This document shows, in pieces, positions 25,180-33,402 of a DNA stretch of 38,550 nucleotides. The stretch lies in assembly GCA_002789955.1 (NCBI GenBank), contig PFUG01000256.1, positions 1-38,550 of the forward strand, read 5' to 3'. This DNA comes from Deltaproteobacteria bacterium CG_4_9_14_3_um_filter_63_12 (GTDB taxonomy: Bacteria > Myxococcota_A > Bradymonadia > UBA4248 > UM-FILTER-63-12). Numbering within the stretch: the stretch's first letter is position 1; each line of letters begins with the position of its first letter. A program made the position numbers and the translations under genes. The notes under the pieces were generated by a model, which was not told the DNA's origin, ran no database searches, and saw only the letters and a list, made by a program, of their open reading frames with translations.

Positions 25180-28100
25180 ATGAAGCGACCGCTGTTTCTT
25201 CTCGCATCCGTTTTGTCCTGCGCGCTGTGGCTCTCGAGCTGCGATGACTCCACGTCTTCGGGCCAAACGGACTCCATCACCGTCGGCGACGCCGACACCA
25301 TCGGCTTCGACCTGACGACCCTCACGGACATCACCACGCCGGACGCCATCGACGTCGACGACACGACACAGAGCGATGCGACCCAGGTCGACGTCACGCA
25401 CCCCCCCGACGCTACGGACACCACCGACGTCGCGGTCGAGGTGAGTGACTCCCCCGACGTCGTGGACGCCTGCCTTGGCCTCAACTGTACCGCCGAGCAG
25501 CACTGCGCGGTTGCCGCAAACGGCACGGGCAGCTGCGTCAACAACACCTGCGCGGACTTGAGCTGCGCAGCCACGCAGCGCTGCGAGCTGCAGAGCTCTG
25601 GTGGCGCGCTGTGTGTCGACGTCTCCTGTGCCGAGGACCTCGACTGCCCCTTGGATGAGTTCTGTGACGGCCAAGCCTGTCAAAGCGACCTCTGCCAGGG
25701 CGGCGTCACCTGGTGCGTCGGCTTCGACCTCCACACCTGCGCCACCAACGGCTCCGGCGAAGGCCCTGCGCTTCCTTGTGGCAGCCCCTCTCCGTTCCCG
25801 AGCACGTGCCAAGACCCAGGCAACGGCCAGGCTTATTGCGACTGTGAGGACGACTGGGATTGTCCGGCCTACCAGTCCTGCAACCAGGGCGCCTGCGGTG
25901 GAGCCGGCGCCGCCCCCACCTGCCTCCTGCCCCCAGAACCCTTCAGCAACGTCCTACCGACAAACGAGATCAAATGGGGCGCCGACTACCCTTCGGTCTC
26001 CGCCACCAATGCGCCCTTCCCCAGCTCGACCCAGTCCGTCATCGCCCCGATCGTCGCCAACCTCGACGACGACAACGGAGACGGTCTCATCAACGAGCTC
26101 GACTTCCCGGAGATCATCTTTCTCACCTTCTGCGGCAGCGCCTACACCACCAACGGTGTCCTCAGGGCCATCCACGGTGGCGGCCCCAACAAAGGCAAGG
26201 ACTTCTTCGCCAGCGCTGGCACCACCTACTGGCATGAGGGTGACCCACTCAACATGGCCTACACCTGCAACGAGGCCATTATCGACGCCACAGCGAGCAT
26301 CGCCGTCGGAGACCTCGACTACGACGGCATCCCGGAGATCGTCGCCATCCGTGAGACCGACGGCATCCTGGTCTACGACAACACGGGCGAGCTCATCGAG
26401 AACTTCAACGCTGCAACCTTAGGTGGCGCCAACCCCTCTCCATCCATCGCCAACTTCGATCACCAAGGCTTCGCCGAAATCGCCGTAGGGCGCGACGTCT
26501 TCACCCTCGACTACGACACCAACCAAGTCCTGGAGATCGTCGACCGCCTCAGCGGCAACCGAGCCGTCGGCAGCAACGGCCAAGGGCCGTCGAGCTGCGT
26601 TGGCGACATCGTCGGCGACGACCGATTGGAACTGGTCGCGGGCAGCTCCGTCTATGGGTTCCCGAAACCACCGGCTGGAGTTACCCGACGCGCTGACTGC
26701 ACGGGCTCGGAGACGCTCCCAGAGGAGCTCGACTTCTGTGCCGGCCGGCTCGTTTTGGTCTGGGATGCTCGGACCCTCAACACCGCCGCCACTCGCGAAG
26801 GCTTCTGCGCCATCGCTGACCTCCTCGGCGCCGATCAGACCGCTGCCCCGAGCCCCGCAAACCCGCTCGATGGCGTCCCCGAAGTCGCCACCATCACCGG
26901 CGGGCGGCTGCAGGTCTTCAACGGCCAGGACGGCACGCTGCTGCGTGACATCAACCTCAACGCTGGCGGCGGCGGCGGCGCCCCCAACGTCGACGACTTC
27001 GACGGCGACGGCTTCCCAGAGGTCGGCTCCGCGTTCGCCTCCTCCTACATCATGATGGATTTGCAGGCCGCCAGCGCCGCCTGTCCCGCCTGGCCTACCG
27101 TCATCACCGACGGGCTGCCCTTCCCGGTCACGAACCCAGCCCGAACCCCCAACGGCGTGGACTGCGTCAACGATGCCGACTGCGGCGCTCCCGGCGAAGC
27201 GGTCTGCAACTCCCAGGTCGGCGTCTGCACCTGCCTACACAACGGCTGGAGGCGCGCCACTGAAGACGACTCCAGCCGCGTCACTGGCTCCACCCTCTTC
27301 GACTTCAATGGCGACGGCGCTGCAGAGGTCATCTACAACGACGAATGCTGGTTCCGCCTCTACAACGGGCTGGACGGCGAGGTGCTCTTCAAAGAACCGT
27401 CCGAGAGCCGAACGCGCATCGAGTATCCCATCGTCGCCGACGTCGACAACGACGGCAACGCCGAGATCGTCTTCACGACCAGCACTGAGTCGACCTTCTG
27501 CAGCCAGCGGACGGCCAGTGACGGCAACGGTGCCCAGTGGCGCGACCACTACAACGCGGGCCTCGAGGCGTGGGGCGACGCCGGAGACTTCTGGGTCTCT
27601 GCGAGGCGCATCTGGAACCAACACTCCTACCACGTCACCAACATCAACGAAGACGGCTCCGTCCCGATGTTCGAGGCGCACAGCTGGCTGCCCTACAACG
27701 GCCGGCTCTACAACACCTTCCGCTCACAGCCGCGCACCAGCGGTATTGCGCCCGATCTGGTCGTCACCGACCTACAGGTCTCCTCGCCCAACGCCGCCTG
27801 CGGTCAACTCTCCGACCAGGTCGAGCTCGTCGCACGGATCGAAAACCACGGCGACGTCCGCGTCGGCCCCGGGGTCGTCGTCCACTTCGAAGGAACTTGG
27901 CTCTCGCCCGCCCTCGTCGAGTGGCTCAATGACGCCTCCGGCACGCCGCTGGAGTTCGCCCTCCAGACCTCCTTGGAGCCAGGTCAAGCCCTGCTGGTCA
28001 CCGTCTCGTACGACGCCGCCAACAACGCGCCTGGCACCCTCCCCGACTCCGTCAAGGTCGTGGTCGACGCCAACAACCAAGAGCGGGAGTGCAACGAGCT

Positions 28101-28488
28101 CAACAACGAGCTCGTCGTGCCCGTCGTCGCGGGCTCCCCAGAGCCCGACCTCAAAGCCTCCCTCGGCGCCCCGAACGACAGCGCCTGTCCTCTGAGCATC
28201 TCCATCGAGACGACCATCACCAACGACGGCGCCACCGAGGCGACTGACATCGCGGTCCGGTACTACGCCGGCGATCCCGACCAAGGCGGCACGGTGCTTC
28301 ACGAGGAGACCATCCCCGGACCGATCCCCGCAGCGGGCAGTGTCACCGTCACGCCGAGTTTCCCGATTCCCATTGGCCTCACTATCGACCTCTATGTCGT
28401 CGTCGACCCCGACGGCGCCATCAGCGAGTGCAACGACGGCAACAACAAGGCCGTCGCTCCCAGCGAGGTGCGCTGCGACGTGAACTGA
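25180..28488 (+). CDS. Large lipoprotein with Cys-rich, FG-GAP-like and CARDB domains
   Basis: This is a 1102-residue protein. The lipobox LSSC (Cys21) is followed by a Thr/Asp linker to about residue 105, then a Cys-rich region (105-250) with EGF-like spacing. Residues about 280-850 hold calcium-binding-type loops spaced as in FG-GAP/VCBS propellers: NLDDDNGDGLINELD, GDLDYDGIPEIVA, DDFDGDGFPEVGS, FDFNGDGAAEVIY and DVDNDGNAEIVF. Two CARDB-like beta-sandwich domains end the protein (about 858-985 and 988-1102), each with ECN-x-x-NN near its end. It should be displayed on the outer membrane and may bind other surface molecules. The ATG at 25180 starts the signal peptide; 25165 is possible. TATCCT at 25113-25118 may be its -10. 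A strong terminator follows. Confidence 0.9.
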   Translation: MKRPLFLLASVLSCALWLSSCDDSTSSGQTDSITVGDADTIGFDLTTLTDITTPDAIDVDDTTQSDATQVDVTHPPDATDTTDVAVEVSDSPDVVDACLGLNCTAEQHCAVAANGTGSCVNNTCADLSCAATQRCELQSSGGALCVDVSCAEDLDCPLDEFCDGQACQSDLCQGGVTWCVGFDLHTCATNGSGEGPALPCGSPSPFPSTCQDPGNGQAYCDCEDDWDCPAYQSCNQGACGGAGAAPTCLLPPEPFSNVLPTNEIKWGADYPSVSATNAPFPSSTQSVIAPIVANLDDDNGDGLINELDFPEIIFLTFCGSAYTTNGVLRAIHGGGPNKGKDFFASAGTTYWHEGDPLNMAYTCNEAIIDATASIAVGDLDYDGIPEIVAIRETDGILVYDNTGELIENFNAATLGGANPSPSIANFDHQGFAEIAVGRDVFTLDYDTNQVLEIVDRLSGNRAVGSNGQGPSSCVGDIVGDDRLELVAGSSVYGFPKPPAGVTRRADCTGSETLPEELDFCAGRLVLVWDARTLNTAATREGFCAIADLLGADQTAAPSPANPLDGVPEVATITGGRLQVFNGQDGTLLRDINLNAGGGGGAPNVDDFDGDGFPEVGSAFASSYIMMDLQAASAACPAWPTVITDGLPFPVTNPARTPNGVDCVNDADCGAPGEAVCNSQVGVCTCLHNGWRRATEDDSSRVTGSTLFDFNGDGAAEVIYNDECWFRLYNGLDGEVLFKEPSESRTRIEYPIVADVDNDGNAEIVFTTSTESTFCSQRTASDGNGAQWRDHYNAGLEAWGDAGDFWVSARRIWNQHSYHVTNINEDGSVPMFEAHSWLPYNGRLYNTFRSQPRTSGIAPDLVVTDLQVSSPNAACGQLSDQVELVARIENHGDVRVGPGVVVHFEGTWLSPALVEWLNDASGTPLEFALQTSLEPGQALLVTVSYDAANNAPGTLPDSVKVVVDANNQERECNELNNELVVPVVAGSPEPDLKASLGAPNDSACPLSISIETTITNDGATEATDIAVRYYAGDPDQGGTVLHEETIPGPIPAAGSVTVTPSFPIPIGLTIDLYVVVDPDGAISECNDGNNKAVAPSEVRCDVN

Positions 28489-28505
28489 AGCCGACTGTCG
28501 ACTCT

Positions 28506-28539
28506 CGCGAAAGGGGGCTGTGGCCCCCTTTCGCGTTTT
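28506..28539 (+). terminator. Rho-independent terminator
   Basis: A perfect 13-bp stem (CGCGAAAGGGGGC at 28506-28518 and its complement at 28523-28535) with a TGTG loop is followed by TTTT (28536-28539). It ends transcription from the plus-strand block. The minus strand lacks a T-run, so the convergent gene probably does not use it. Confidence 0.92.
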
Positions 28540-28545
28540 GCTCGC

Positions 28546-29493
28546 CTAGTGCTGCGCCGTGAGAACGGAGTTCGGGGGCTGGAAGTGGCGCGCCAGCTCG
28601 TTGGCATAGCTGGCGCCTAGCTCCGCGTTGTGCGTCCGCATCCAGTCGGTGAGCACGACGCGGCCCGTGGGGGCATCGTCCGAGAGCAGGAGGTTCGACG
28701 ACAACCCGTCGATCTCATCGCCCGTCAGGATAATGTCCTTGACGAACAGCCCGAGCGCTCGCGAGGCCGCCAGGACCATCCAACGCGGCATGTGAACGAG
28801 CCGCGCCCGAACCCCGATGGCTTCGGCCACCGCCCGAATCAACTCGTCGAACGTGAAGACCTCAGGACCTACCGCGTCCCGCGTGCGGTTCTCCCGGCTT
28901 TGCCCCCCTTCGATGGCCAGGTTCGCCAAGTCGTCGGCGTAGATGGGCTGCAGACGGTAAGAGCCATTCCCCGCCACGCCGAAGAACGGGAAACGGCGCA
29001 GAATCCAAGCGATGTTGTTGATCAGCACGTCGCGGCCGCCGAAGAGCACGGTTGGCCGCAAGATCTCATAGGAGAGACCGCTCTCTTCGAGGGTCTGCTC
29101 GAGCTCTGCCTTGCCCTTGAAGTACGGCAACGGCGAGTCCAGCGAGGGCTTGGTGATGCTGACGTGCACGACGCGCTCGACCCCGGCCCGCTTCGCGCTC
29201 TCGAAGAGCGTTTTGGTGTTTCGCACGGCTTTGTGGTGTGTGGAGTCGCCGTGGTCGAAGCGCACCCAGTAGGTGTTGTAGAGCACCCGAGCGCCAGTCA
29301 GGGTGCGGGTGAGCGCGTCTGGGTCGTCGAAGTCGAAGGGTGCTGCCTCGATCTGGCCCTGCAGCGCGCTGGGACGGTCGGGATGCGCAGTCAGGGTCTT
29401 CACGGCGATTCCCTGCTTCAACAGCTTCTGCGCGATGTGGGCGCCGCTGTATCCGAACGCACCAGTGACGATATGGAGTTCTTGACTAGACAT
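28546..29493 (-). CDS. NAD(P)-binding atypical SDR / NmrA-like protein
   Basis: This 315-residue Rossmann-fold protein has a nucleotide-binding motif near the N-terminus, VTGAFGYSGAHIA (Gly-x-x-Gly-x-x-Gly type). LEQTLEESGLSYEILRPTVLFG and YADDLANLAIEG are features of the extended/atypical SDR group that includes NDUFA9-like and NmrA-like proteins. The SDR Tyr-x-x-x-Lys pair is not in standard form (PYFKGKAELE could provide Tyr and Lys), so it may be an oxidoreductase, an epimerase or a redox sensor. The start ATG at 29493 is preceded by GAGGAGGAATGG. A GbsR-type regulator lies 206 bp upstream on the same strand and may control it. Confidence 0.87.
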   Translation of the reverse strand: MSSQELHIVTGAFGYSGAHIAQKLLKQGIAVKTLTAHPDRPSALQGQIEAAPFDFDDPDALTRTLTGARVLYNTYWVRFDHGDSTHHKAVRNTKTLFESAKRAGVERVVHVSITKPSLDSPLPYFKGKAELEQTLEESGLSYEILRPTVLFGGRDVLINNIAWILRRFPFFGVAGNGSYRLQPIYADDLANLAIEGGQSRENRTRDAVGPEVFTFDELIRAVAEAIGVRARLVHMPRWMVLAASRALGLFVKDIILTGDEIDGLSSNLLLSDDAPTGRVVLTDWMRTHNAELGASYANELARHFQPPNSVLTAQH

Positions 29494-29562
29494 CCATTCC
29501 TCCTCGCCCCTCTTGAGTGGAGGAGCTGTTGACGATTTCTTTTGCTGGCCGTTGACCGCCAG

Positions 29563-29578
29563 ACATCGAAATCGATGT
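29563..29578. promoter_or_regulatory. Inverted repeat, candidate operator of the SDR gene
   Basis: ACATCGA-AA-TCGATGT is a perfect 7-2-7 inverted repeat, 70 bp upstream of the SDR start. A second, weaker repeat, TTTTGTG-N8-CGCAAAA, lies at 29654-29675. Either could bind the adjacent regulator; no clear -10/-35 pair is seen here. Confidence 0.42.
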
Positions 29579-29682
29579 GGTCAGCCGCTGAGAGAAGCCA
29601 GTTACCTATGAGAGCTGAGAGAACAGACCACGAACTGCACGCTTTGTTCAGAATTTTGTGAAACACATCGCAAAACGTGGAC

Positions 29683-29700
29683 AAAAAAAGGGGCGCCCCT
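29683..29700 (-). terminator. Possible terminator of gbsR-like gene
   Basis: On the minus strand the stop codon of the regulator runs into AGGGGCGCCCCT, a short GC palindrome, followed by seven T (29689-29683). The T-run is good but the stem is short, so termination may be partial. Confidence 0.45.
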
Positions 29701-30212
29701 CAGCGCGGCCCCATCCCGACGAGAAAATCGAGCATGGCCTTAGAGGACTTCTCATCGGCTAGGAAGCGAGTGGCGAGCTTGTCGAGGGTCGAGAGGAGCT
29801 CTCGCATCTGCTCCAAACGCGCGCGAACCGGGCTGTTATCGGGCTCAGCGCCAGCGGGCGTCGGCTCGAGCGTGGCATTCAGGGCCGTCAGAACCGGGTC
29901 GAACTCCCGTTTCTTTCGCTCTCCCAAGATGCGGAAGAACATGGACCAAATGTCGGGCTCCGTCACGTAGTAATCTCGCCGGTCGCCGCGCTCATAGAGG
30001 CGCTTGATCACGCCCCAGCTGCGCAGCTCCTTGAGGCACATGCTGGCGTTGCCGCGGCTGATCTCCAGTCTCTCCGCGACCTCGTCGAGGCTGACCGGCA
30101 CCTCGCTGGTGATCAGCAGGGCGTGCACCCTCGCCATCGAGCGATTGATGCCCCAGAGCGCCCCCATGGCGCCCCAGCTCTCGATCAACGCCTGCAGCTC
30201 CTGCTCGTTCAT
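29700..30212 (-). CDS. GbsR/MarR-family winged-helix transcriptional regulator
   Basis: This 170-residue DNA-binding protein has a winged helix at residues about 20-95 (VPVSLDEVAERLEISRGNASMCLKELRSW, with RGDRRDYY in the wing) and a C-terminal helical dimerisation part. This fits the GbsR branch of MarR proteins. Some members repress osmoprotectant genes, but many control other targets. The ATG at 30212 is preferred to an upstream TTG at 30242. The promoter at 30261-30289 has a palindrome over its -10, which suggests autorepression. The SDR gene downstream on the same strand is its most likely local target. Confidence 0.88.
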   Translation of the reverse strand: MNEQELQALIESWGAMGALWGINRSMARVHALLITSEVPVSLDEVAERLEISRGNASMCLKELRSWGVIKRLYERGDRRDYYVTEPDIWSMFFRILGERKKREFDPVLTALNATLEPTPAGAEPDNSPVRARLEQMRELLSTLDKLATRFLADEKSSKAMLDFLVGMGPR

Positions 30213-30259
30213 GCCCGACTCACCCTTCGTCCCAACACCCAACCGTTCACTTTCGATTG

Positions 30260-30289
30260 AAACCTAGTGGTTTGACGAGCCGCCGTCAA
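30260..30289 (-). promoter_or_regulatory. Promoter of gbsR-like gene with overlapping operator
   Basis: Read on the minus strand, TTGACG (30289-30284), a 17-bp spacer and TAGGTT (30266-30261) end about 49 bp before the ATG. The inverted repeat AAACC-TAGT-GGTTT (30260-30273) covers the -10 box and would let a bound repressor block transcription. Confidence 0.68.
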
Positions 30290-30322
30290 GGCCATTCGGC
30301 AGAAGTTTCAAAAAAAAATGAA

Positions 30323-31468
30323 TCAAGCCTCCGGGACGTCCAAGGGGGGCGTGCTGGCGAGGCAACTCGTCAAGGCCCGCTCGAGGGAAGCCAGGTTCGA
30401 GGCCGTCCCCACACTGATTCGAACGTGGTGTGGGAGCCCGAACGGGCTCATGGAGCGCACGAGGATTCCGTTCTTCGCGAGGAAATTGCAGGCGTCGTCT
30501 GCAGGGCGCGCCAAATCGACCAGCACAAAGTTGGTCTGCGAATCGGTGCACCGCAAGCCCAATGCGCGGCAGAGACGAAGGAGCTCCTGGCGAGCGGCGT
30601 TGCATCTCCGAATGTTGGCGGCCAGCCACGCAGAGTCCTCGAGGGCGGCCAACGCCGCCACCATGGCGATGCTGTTGATGTTGAAGGGGGGGCAAGCACG
30701 CCTGAGACCCTGGGCGATCGCGGGGTCCGCTAGGGCGTAGCCGATGCGCACGCCGGCTAGACCATGGGCTTTGGAGAACGTCCGCATCACCATGACTCTG
30801 GGACGACTCTTCAGAAGTCTCACGCCGTCCGCGTAGTCATCGGCGGTGACGAACTCTCGATAGGCTTCGTCGTGCAAGATGATCGCGTCCTTTGGGAGCG
30901 CGTTGGCCAGGCGTTCGAGCTCTGCTTGGCTCACATAGGTCCCCGTGGGGTTGTTGGGGTTAGAGAGCAACACCAGCTTGGTCTGGCACGAGGCGGCTGC
31001 GCAGAGTCCCTCGATGTCATCGGAGTGATCCCGTCGATTGGGGACCACGTCGCAGGGAACCCCGGCGGCAGCCATCGCCAACTTGTACATGACGAAGGTC
31101 GTCTCTGAGCGAAGGGCCCGTTCTGGAGACTTGACGAACGTTCGAACCGCCAGATTGATGAGTTCGGTGGACCCGTTCCCGAGGACGACGTGCTCAACCC
31201 CAAGTCCATTGAGGGCCGCCAAGCGCTCCCGCAACTCGAGCCCGTCAGGCGGATAGCGGTGTTGCTCCTCGAGCACCTTGCTCATCGCCAACACCGCCGA
31301 CGGCGACGGCCCGAAGGGATTCTCGTTGGAAGCGAGGGCTGAGTGTATCTCGCCGGCTGCGAGATTCGGCTTGGCACCTGGCTCGTATGCGACCAACGCT
31401 TCCAATCCGTCCGGGACCAGCGGCCGCATCTGACCAGCTACAAACCTCGATCCGTGCTCATCGCTCAA
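30323..31468 (-). CDS. hisC: Histidinol-phosphate aminotransferase family PLP enzyme
   Basis: This 381-residue fold-type I aminotransferase shows SNENPFGPSPSA near the N-terminus, SNPNNPTGTY at 169-178, HDEAY (Asp200 pairs with the PLP pyridine N), and the PLP lysine Lys233 in TFSKAHGLAGVRIG. These are HisC-type features. No other histidine gene is nearby, so it could instead act on another amino acid (aromatic or phosphonate-like HisC paralogs exist). The frame starts at TTG 31468 with GGAG upstream. The first ATG, at 31429, would still keep the core fold. It lies 41 bp after the STAS gene as the last gene of a regulatory operon. Nine T follow shortly after its stop codon. Confidence 0.88.
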   Translation of the reverse strand: MSDEHGSRFVAGQMRPLVPDGLEALVAYEPGAKPNLAAGEIHSALASNENPFGPSPSAVLAMSKVLEEQHRYPPDGLELRERLAALNGLGVEHVVLGNGSTELINLAVRTFVKSPERALRSETTFVMYKLAMAAAGVPCDVVPNRRDHSDDIEGLCAAASCQTKLVLLSNPNNPTGTYVSQAELERLANALPKDAIILHDEAYREFVTADDYADGVRLLKSRPRVMVMRTFSKAHGLAGVRIGYALADPAIAQGLRRACPPFNINSIAMVAALAALEDSAWLAANIRRCNAARQELLRLCRALGLRCTDSQTNFVLVDLARPADDACNFLAKNGILVRSMSPFGLPHHVRISVGTASNLASLERALTSCLASTPPLDVPEA

Positions 31469-31509
31469 ACTGGCTCCGCCCTTTCTCGTAAGGTGAACTC
31501 GTTTGCCAA

Positions 31510-31917
31510 TCAGAGTTCCTGACGTTCACGGAATATCGTACGGGCGCCAACGATCGGCTCCTCGATGTCGATTAGGATGGGCAAGGTCTCCTGTTGCCAA
31601 TCGTCGCTGCTCAGCCTCAAGACGCCCACCGGTCCCTTCGTCGATCGATAGACCAACTCGGCTATATCCATGATCACATAGAAACCATTGGAGTTGCAGA
31701 ACCTCAATTCGGTGAAATCGAGCTCGGTCTCTCGCACGTTGAGCTTGGCGAGCTGGGCGTCGAGCTCGTCGATGTAGGTTTGCAGGTGGAGGTGGGGGTT
31801 GTCGATGCGGATCGCCCCGCTGAAGGAGACGCACAACTTGCCCCCATCAACCCGTGTGGTGGAGATGAAGACGCTGGTGCCCCCACTCATGATGTCGCCA
31901 TAGGCAATCAGCTTCAT
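31510..31917 (-). CDS. STAS-like anti-sigma-factor antagonist (slr1659-like)
   Basis: This 135-residue protein has the alternating beta/alpha pattern of STAS domains. The segment LDFTELRFCNSNGFYVIMDI (residues 66-85) lines up with the phosphorylatable D-S-x-G loop; Ser76 is the candidate site. In partner switching, the unphosphorylated form would bind the HATPase partner and release its target, and the phosphatase upstream would reset it. It resembles the cyanobacterial slr1659-type regulators more than RsbV. The start overlaps the stop of the preceding gene (ATGA), so the two proteins are probably made in matched amounts. Phosphorylation is inferred from the family only. Confidence 0.78.
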   Translation of the reverse strand: MKLIAYGDIMSGGTSVFISTTRVDGGKLCVSFSGAIRIDNPHLHLQTYIDELDAQLAKLNVRETELDFTELRFCNSNGFYVIMDIAELVYRSTKGPVGVLRLSSDDWQQETLPILIDIEEPIVGARTIFRERQEL

Positions 31918-32420
31918 TCAATTTCTCCAACGACGATCCGAGTTCCGACCGTCAACACTGGCTCCTCATAGCCCACATCGACTTCAAAGTTGTTTTCGGC
32001 TACCAGACGCATGAGCCCCAGGCCTCCCTTCAATCTTTCCTTGTGGCGTGCCTTGATCGTGCTTCGTAGGAGCGCCTTGGGACTTTCGGCGGCGTTGATG
32101 TGCTGCACTGTCGCCAGAACGGTCTCATATTGCTCCCGGGTCGCGTTGGCCGCCACTTTCGTGGTCAGCACGTCGCCGCCGATCGTCCATGATACCGTAA
32201 GTGCTGACTGCCCGTCGGAGAAATTCTCCAGGACGTTGTTGATGAGCTCAGTTAGCGCAACGTTGAGTTTGCGGGCGACGAGACGGGAATGAAAAGCACC
32301 CGCGAATTGGACGGCGTGGGTCGCGATGATGCCGCTCAGATCGCAGAGCACGTTCTCGATTGGCTGCACGTGACACGACCACGTGATCGCGGTCTTTGAG
32401 AGCTGAGCCTCGTCGATCAT
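31914..32420 (-). CDS. HATPase-type anti-sigma-like regulator (slr1658-like)
   Basis: This 168-residue protein has a GHKL ATP-binding fold. NVALTELINNVLENF (53-67, Glu58 and Asn61/62) is the N-box that holds magnesium, and KGGLGLMRLV (131-140) is the G-box. This is the kinase/anti-sigma partner of RsbW/SpoIIAB-like switches, closest in feel to slr1658-type proteins. It would phosphorylate the STAS protein encoded next to it and sequester a target. No sigma factor gene is present in the operon. The ATG at 32420 is chosen because AAGGA precedes it; it overlaps the phosphatase stop (ATGA). An upstream in-frame extension lies inside the phosphatase gene. Confidence 0.83.
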   Translation of the reverse strand: MIDEAQLSKTAITWSCHVQPIENVLCDLSGIIATHAVQFAGAFHSRLVARKLNVALTELINNVLENFSDGQSALTVSWTIGGDVLTTKVAANATREQYETVLATVQHINAAESPKALLRSTIKARHKERLKGGLGLMRLVAENNFEVDVGYEEPVLTVGTRIVVGEIE

Positions 32421-33370
32421 AGGGCTTCCTTGCGGCGCATGACCAGCAGTGTGACGTCGTCGATGTCCGTCGCCCTGAAAGCTCGATAGTCGTCGACACA
32501 GCATTGAACGATCTCACCGACGGCTCTGTCGGCATGTAGGGCGATCAGGTCATTGAGCCGACGTGCAGTGTAGTCTTGTCCTTCCGCATCTTGGGACTCG
32601 ACCATTCCATCGGTGTAGAGCGCCAGCAAATCTCCCGTGACGAAAGGGATCTCGTACTGACGGAAAGCGCGATCACGCAACCCGAGGAAAGGGTCCTTTC
32701 TCTCGAAGTGAAAGACCTCCTGTCCGTGCACGACCAGTCCGAACCCACCCCCACACACATATTGAATCTTCTTGGAGGCGAACTTGACGAAGTTCACGGT
32801 TGCGTACTTCTTGATGCCTCGGAGAAAGTCGAAAGCCGCTTCGTTGACCGACCGGACGATATCTTTCGGCGACGTGCTGCGCAGCATTTGTTGCGCGAAC
32901 ATCGCTTTGAGGTAGGTCATCACCAGTGCAGCGGAGACGCCGTGGCCTGAGATGTCGAACACCCCGATGGCGTAGCCATCAGCATTCCGCCCGTCTGCGG
33001 CTTCGCTTTCGTCGGTAAAGAAGTCGTAGTAGTCGCCGCCTACTTCGGTCAGCTGCTTGTGATAGACCGCAATCTCGAGGTCACGTTCCATAATTGACGT
33101 TGGGACGGGGAGCAACGCCGCTTGGATCCGAGTGGCCACCTGAAGATCCTCTTGGATGATGCTGTAGGCCTTGCCGAGCTGCCGTTCTTTCTCGTCCAGT
33201 CGTTCGTACGCCAGGCGAAGATTCTTGTTCGTCGCGTCCCAGAATCTTTGGTCTCGCCCTTGGCTCTTGAGCAGTCCCCTGTGTTTCCAGTAGAGCCGCG
33301 TCAGATCCTCTTGTGAGAGCTCAATCGGCGTGGGGACTTTGGATAGCGCGAAAAGTTCGTCGAGGGTCAT
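32417..33370 (-). CDS. PP2C/RsbU-type serine phosphatase
   Basis: In this 317-residue protein, residues about 55-90 form a coiled-coil linker (ERLDEKERQLGKAYSIIQED) ending in RIQAALLP, the usual entry to a SpoIIE/RsbU-type PP2C domain. Metal ligands are visible: EVGGDYYD (Asp113), FDISGHG (Asp139), TDGMVE (Asp254) and DIDDVT (Asp304/305). It should dephosphorylate the STAS protein encoded downstream. No classic sensor domain (PAS, GAF, HAMP) precedes the catalytic domain, so the signal may arrive through the N-terminal 50 residues or the 178-residue protein upstream. The ATG at 33370 has GGAG six bases before it; a longer frame to 33427 would overlap the upstream gene. Confidence 0.92.
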   Translation of the reverse strand: MTLDELFALSKVPTPIELSQEDLTRLYWKHRGLLKSQGRDQRFWDATNKNLRLAYERLDEKERQLGKAYSIIQEDLQVATRIQAALLPVPTSIMERDLEIAVYHKQLTEVGGDYYDFFTDESEAADGRNADGYAIGVFDISGHGVSAALVMTYLKAMFAQQMLRSTSPKDIVRSVNEAAFDFLRGIKKYATVNFVKFASKKIQYVCGGGFGLVVHGQEVFHFERKDPFLGLRDRAFRQYEIPFVTGDLLALYTDGMVESQDAEGQDYTARRLNDLIALHADRAVGEIVQCCVDDYRAFRATDIDDVTLLVMRRKEAL

Positions 33371-33402
33371 CGGGTTCTCCAGGTGATCACGCGCGGGATG
33401 TC

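Noticed and set aside
29635-29651. Second LexA-like site CTG...GTTCAG in the gbsR-SDR gap
   Set aside because: The spacing to GTTCAG is one base too long and the left half is only CTG, so it does not fit the box seen at 14177-14192.
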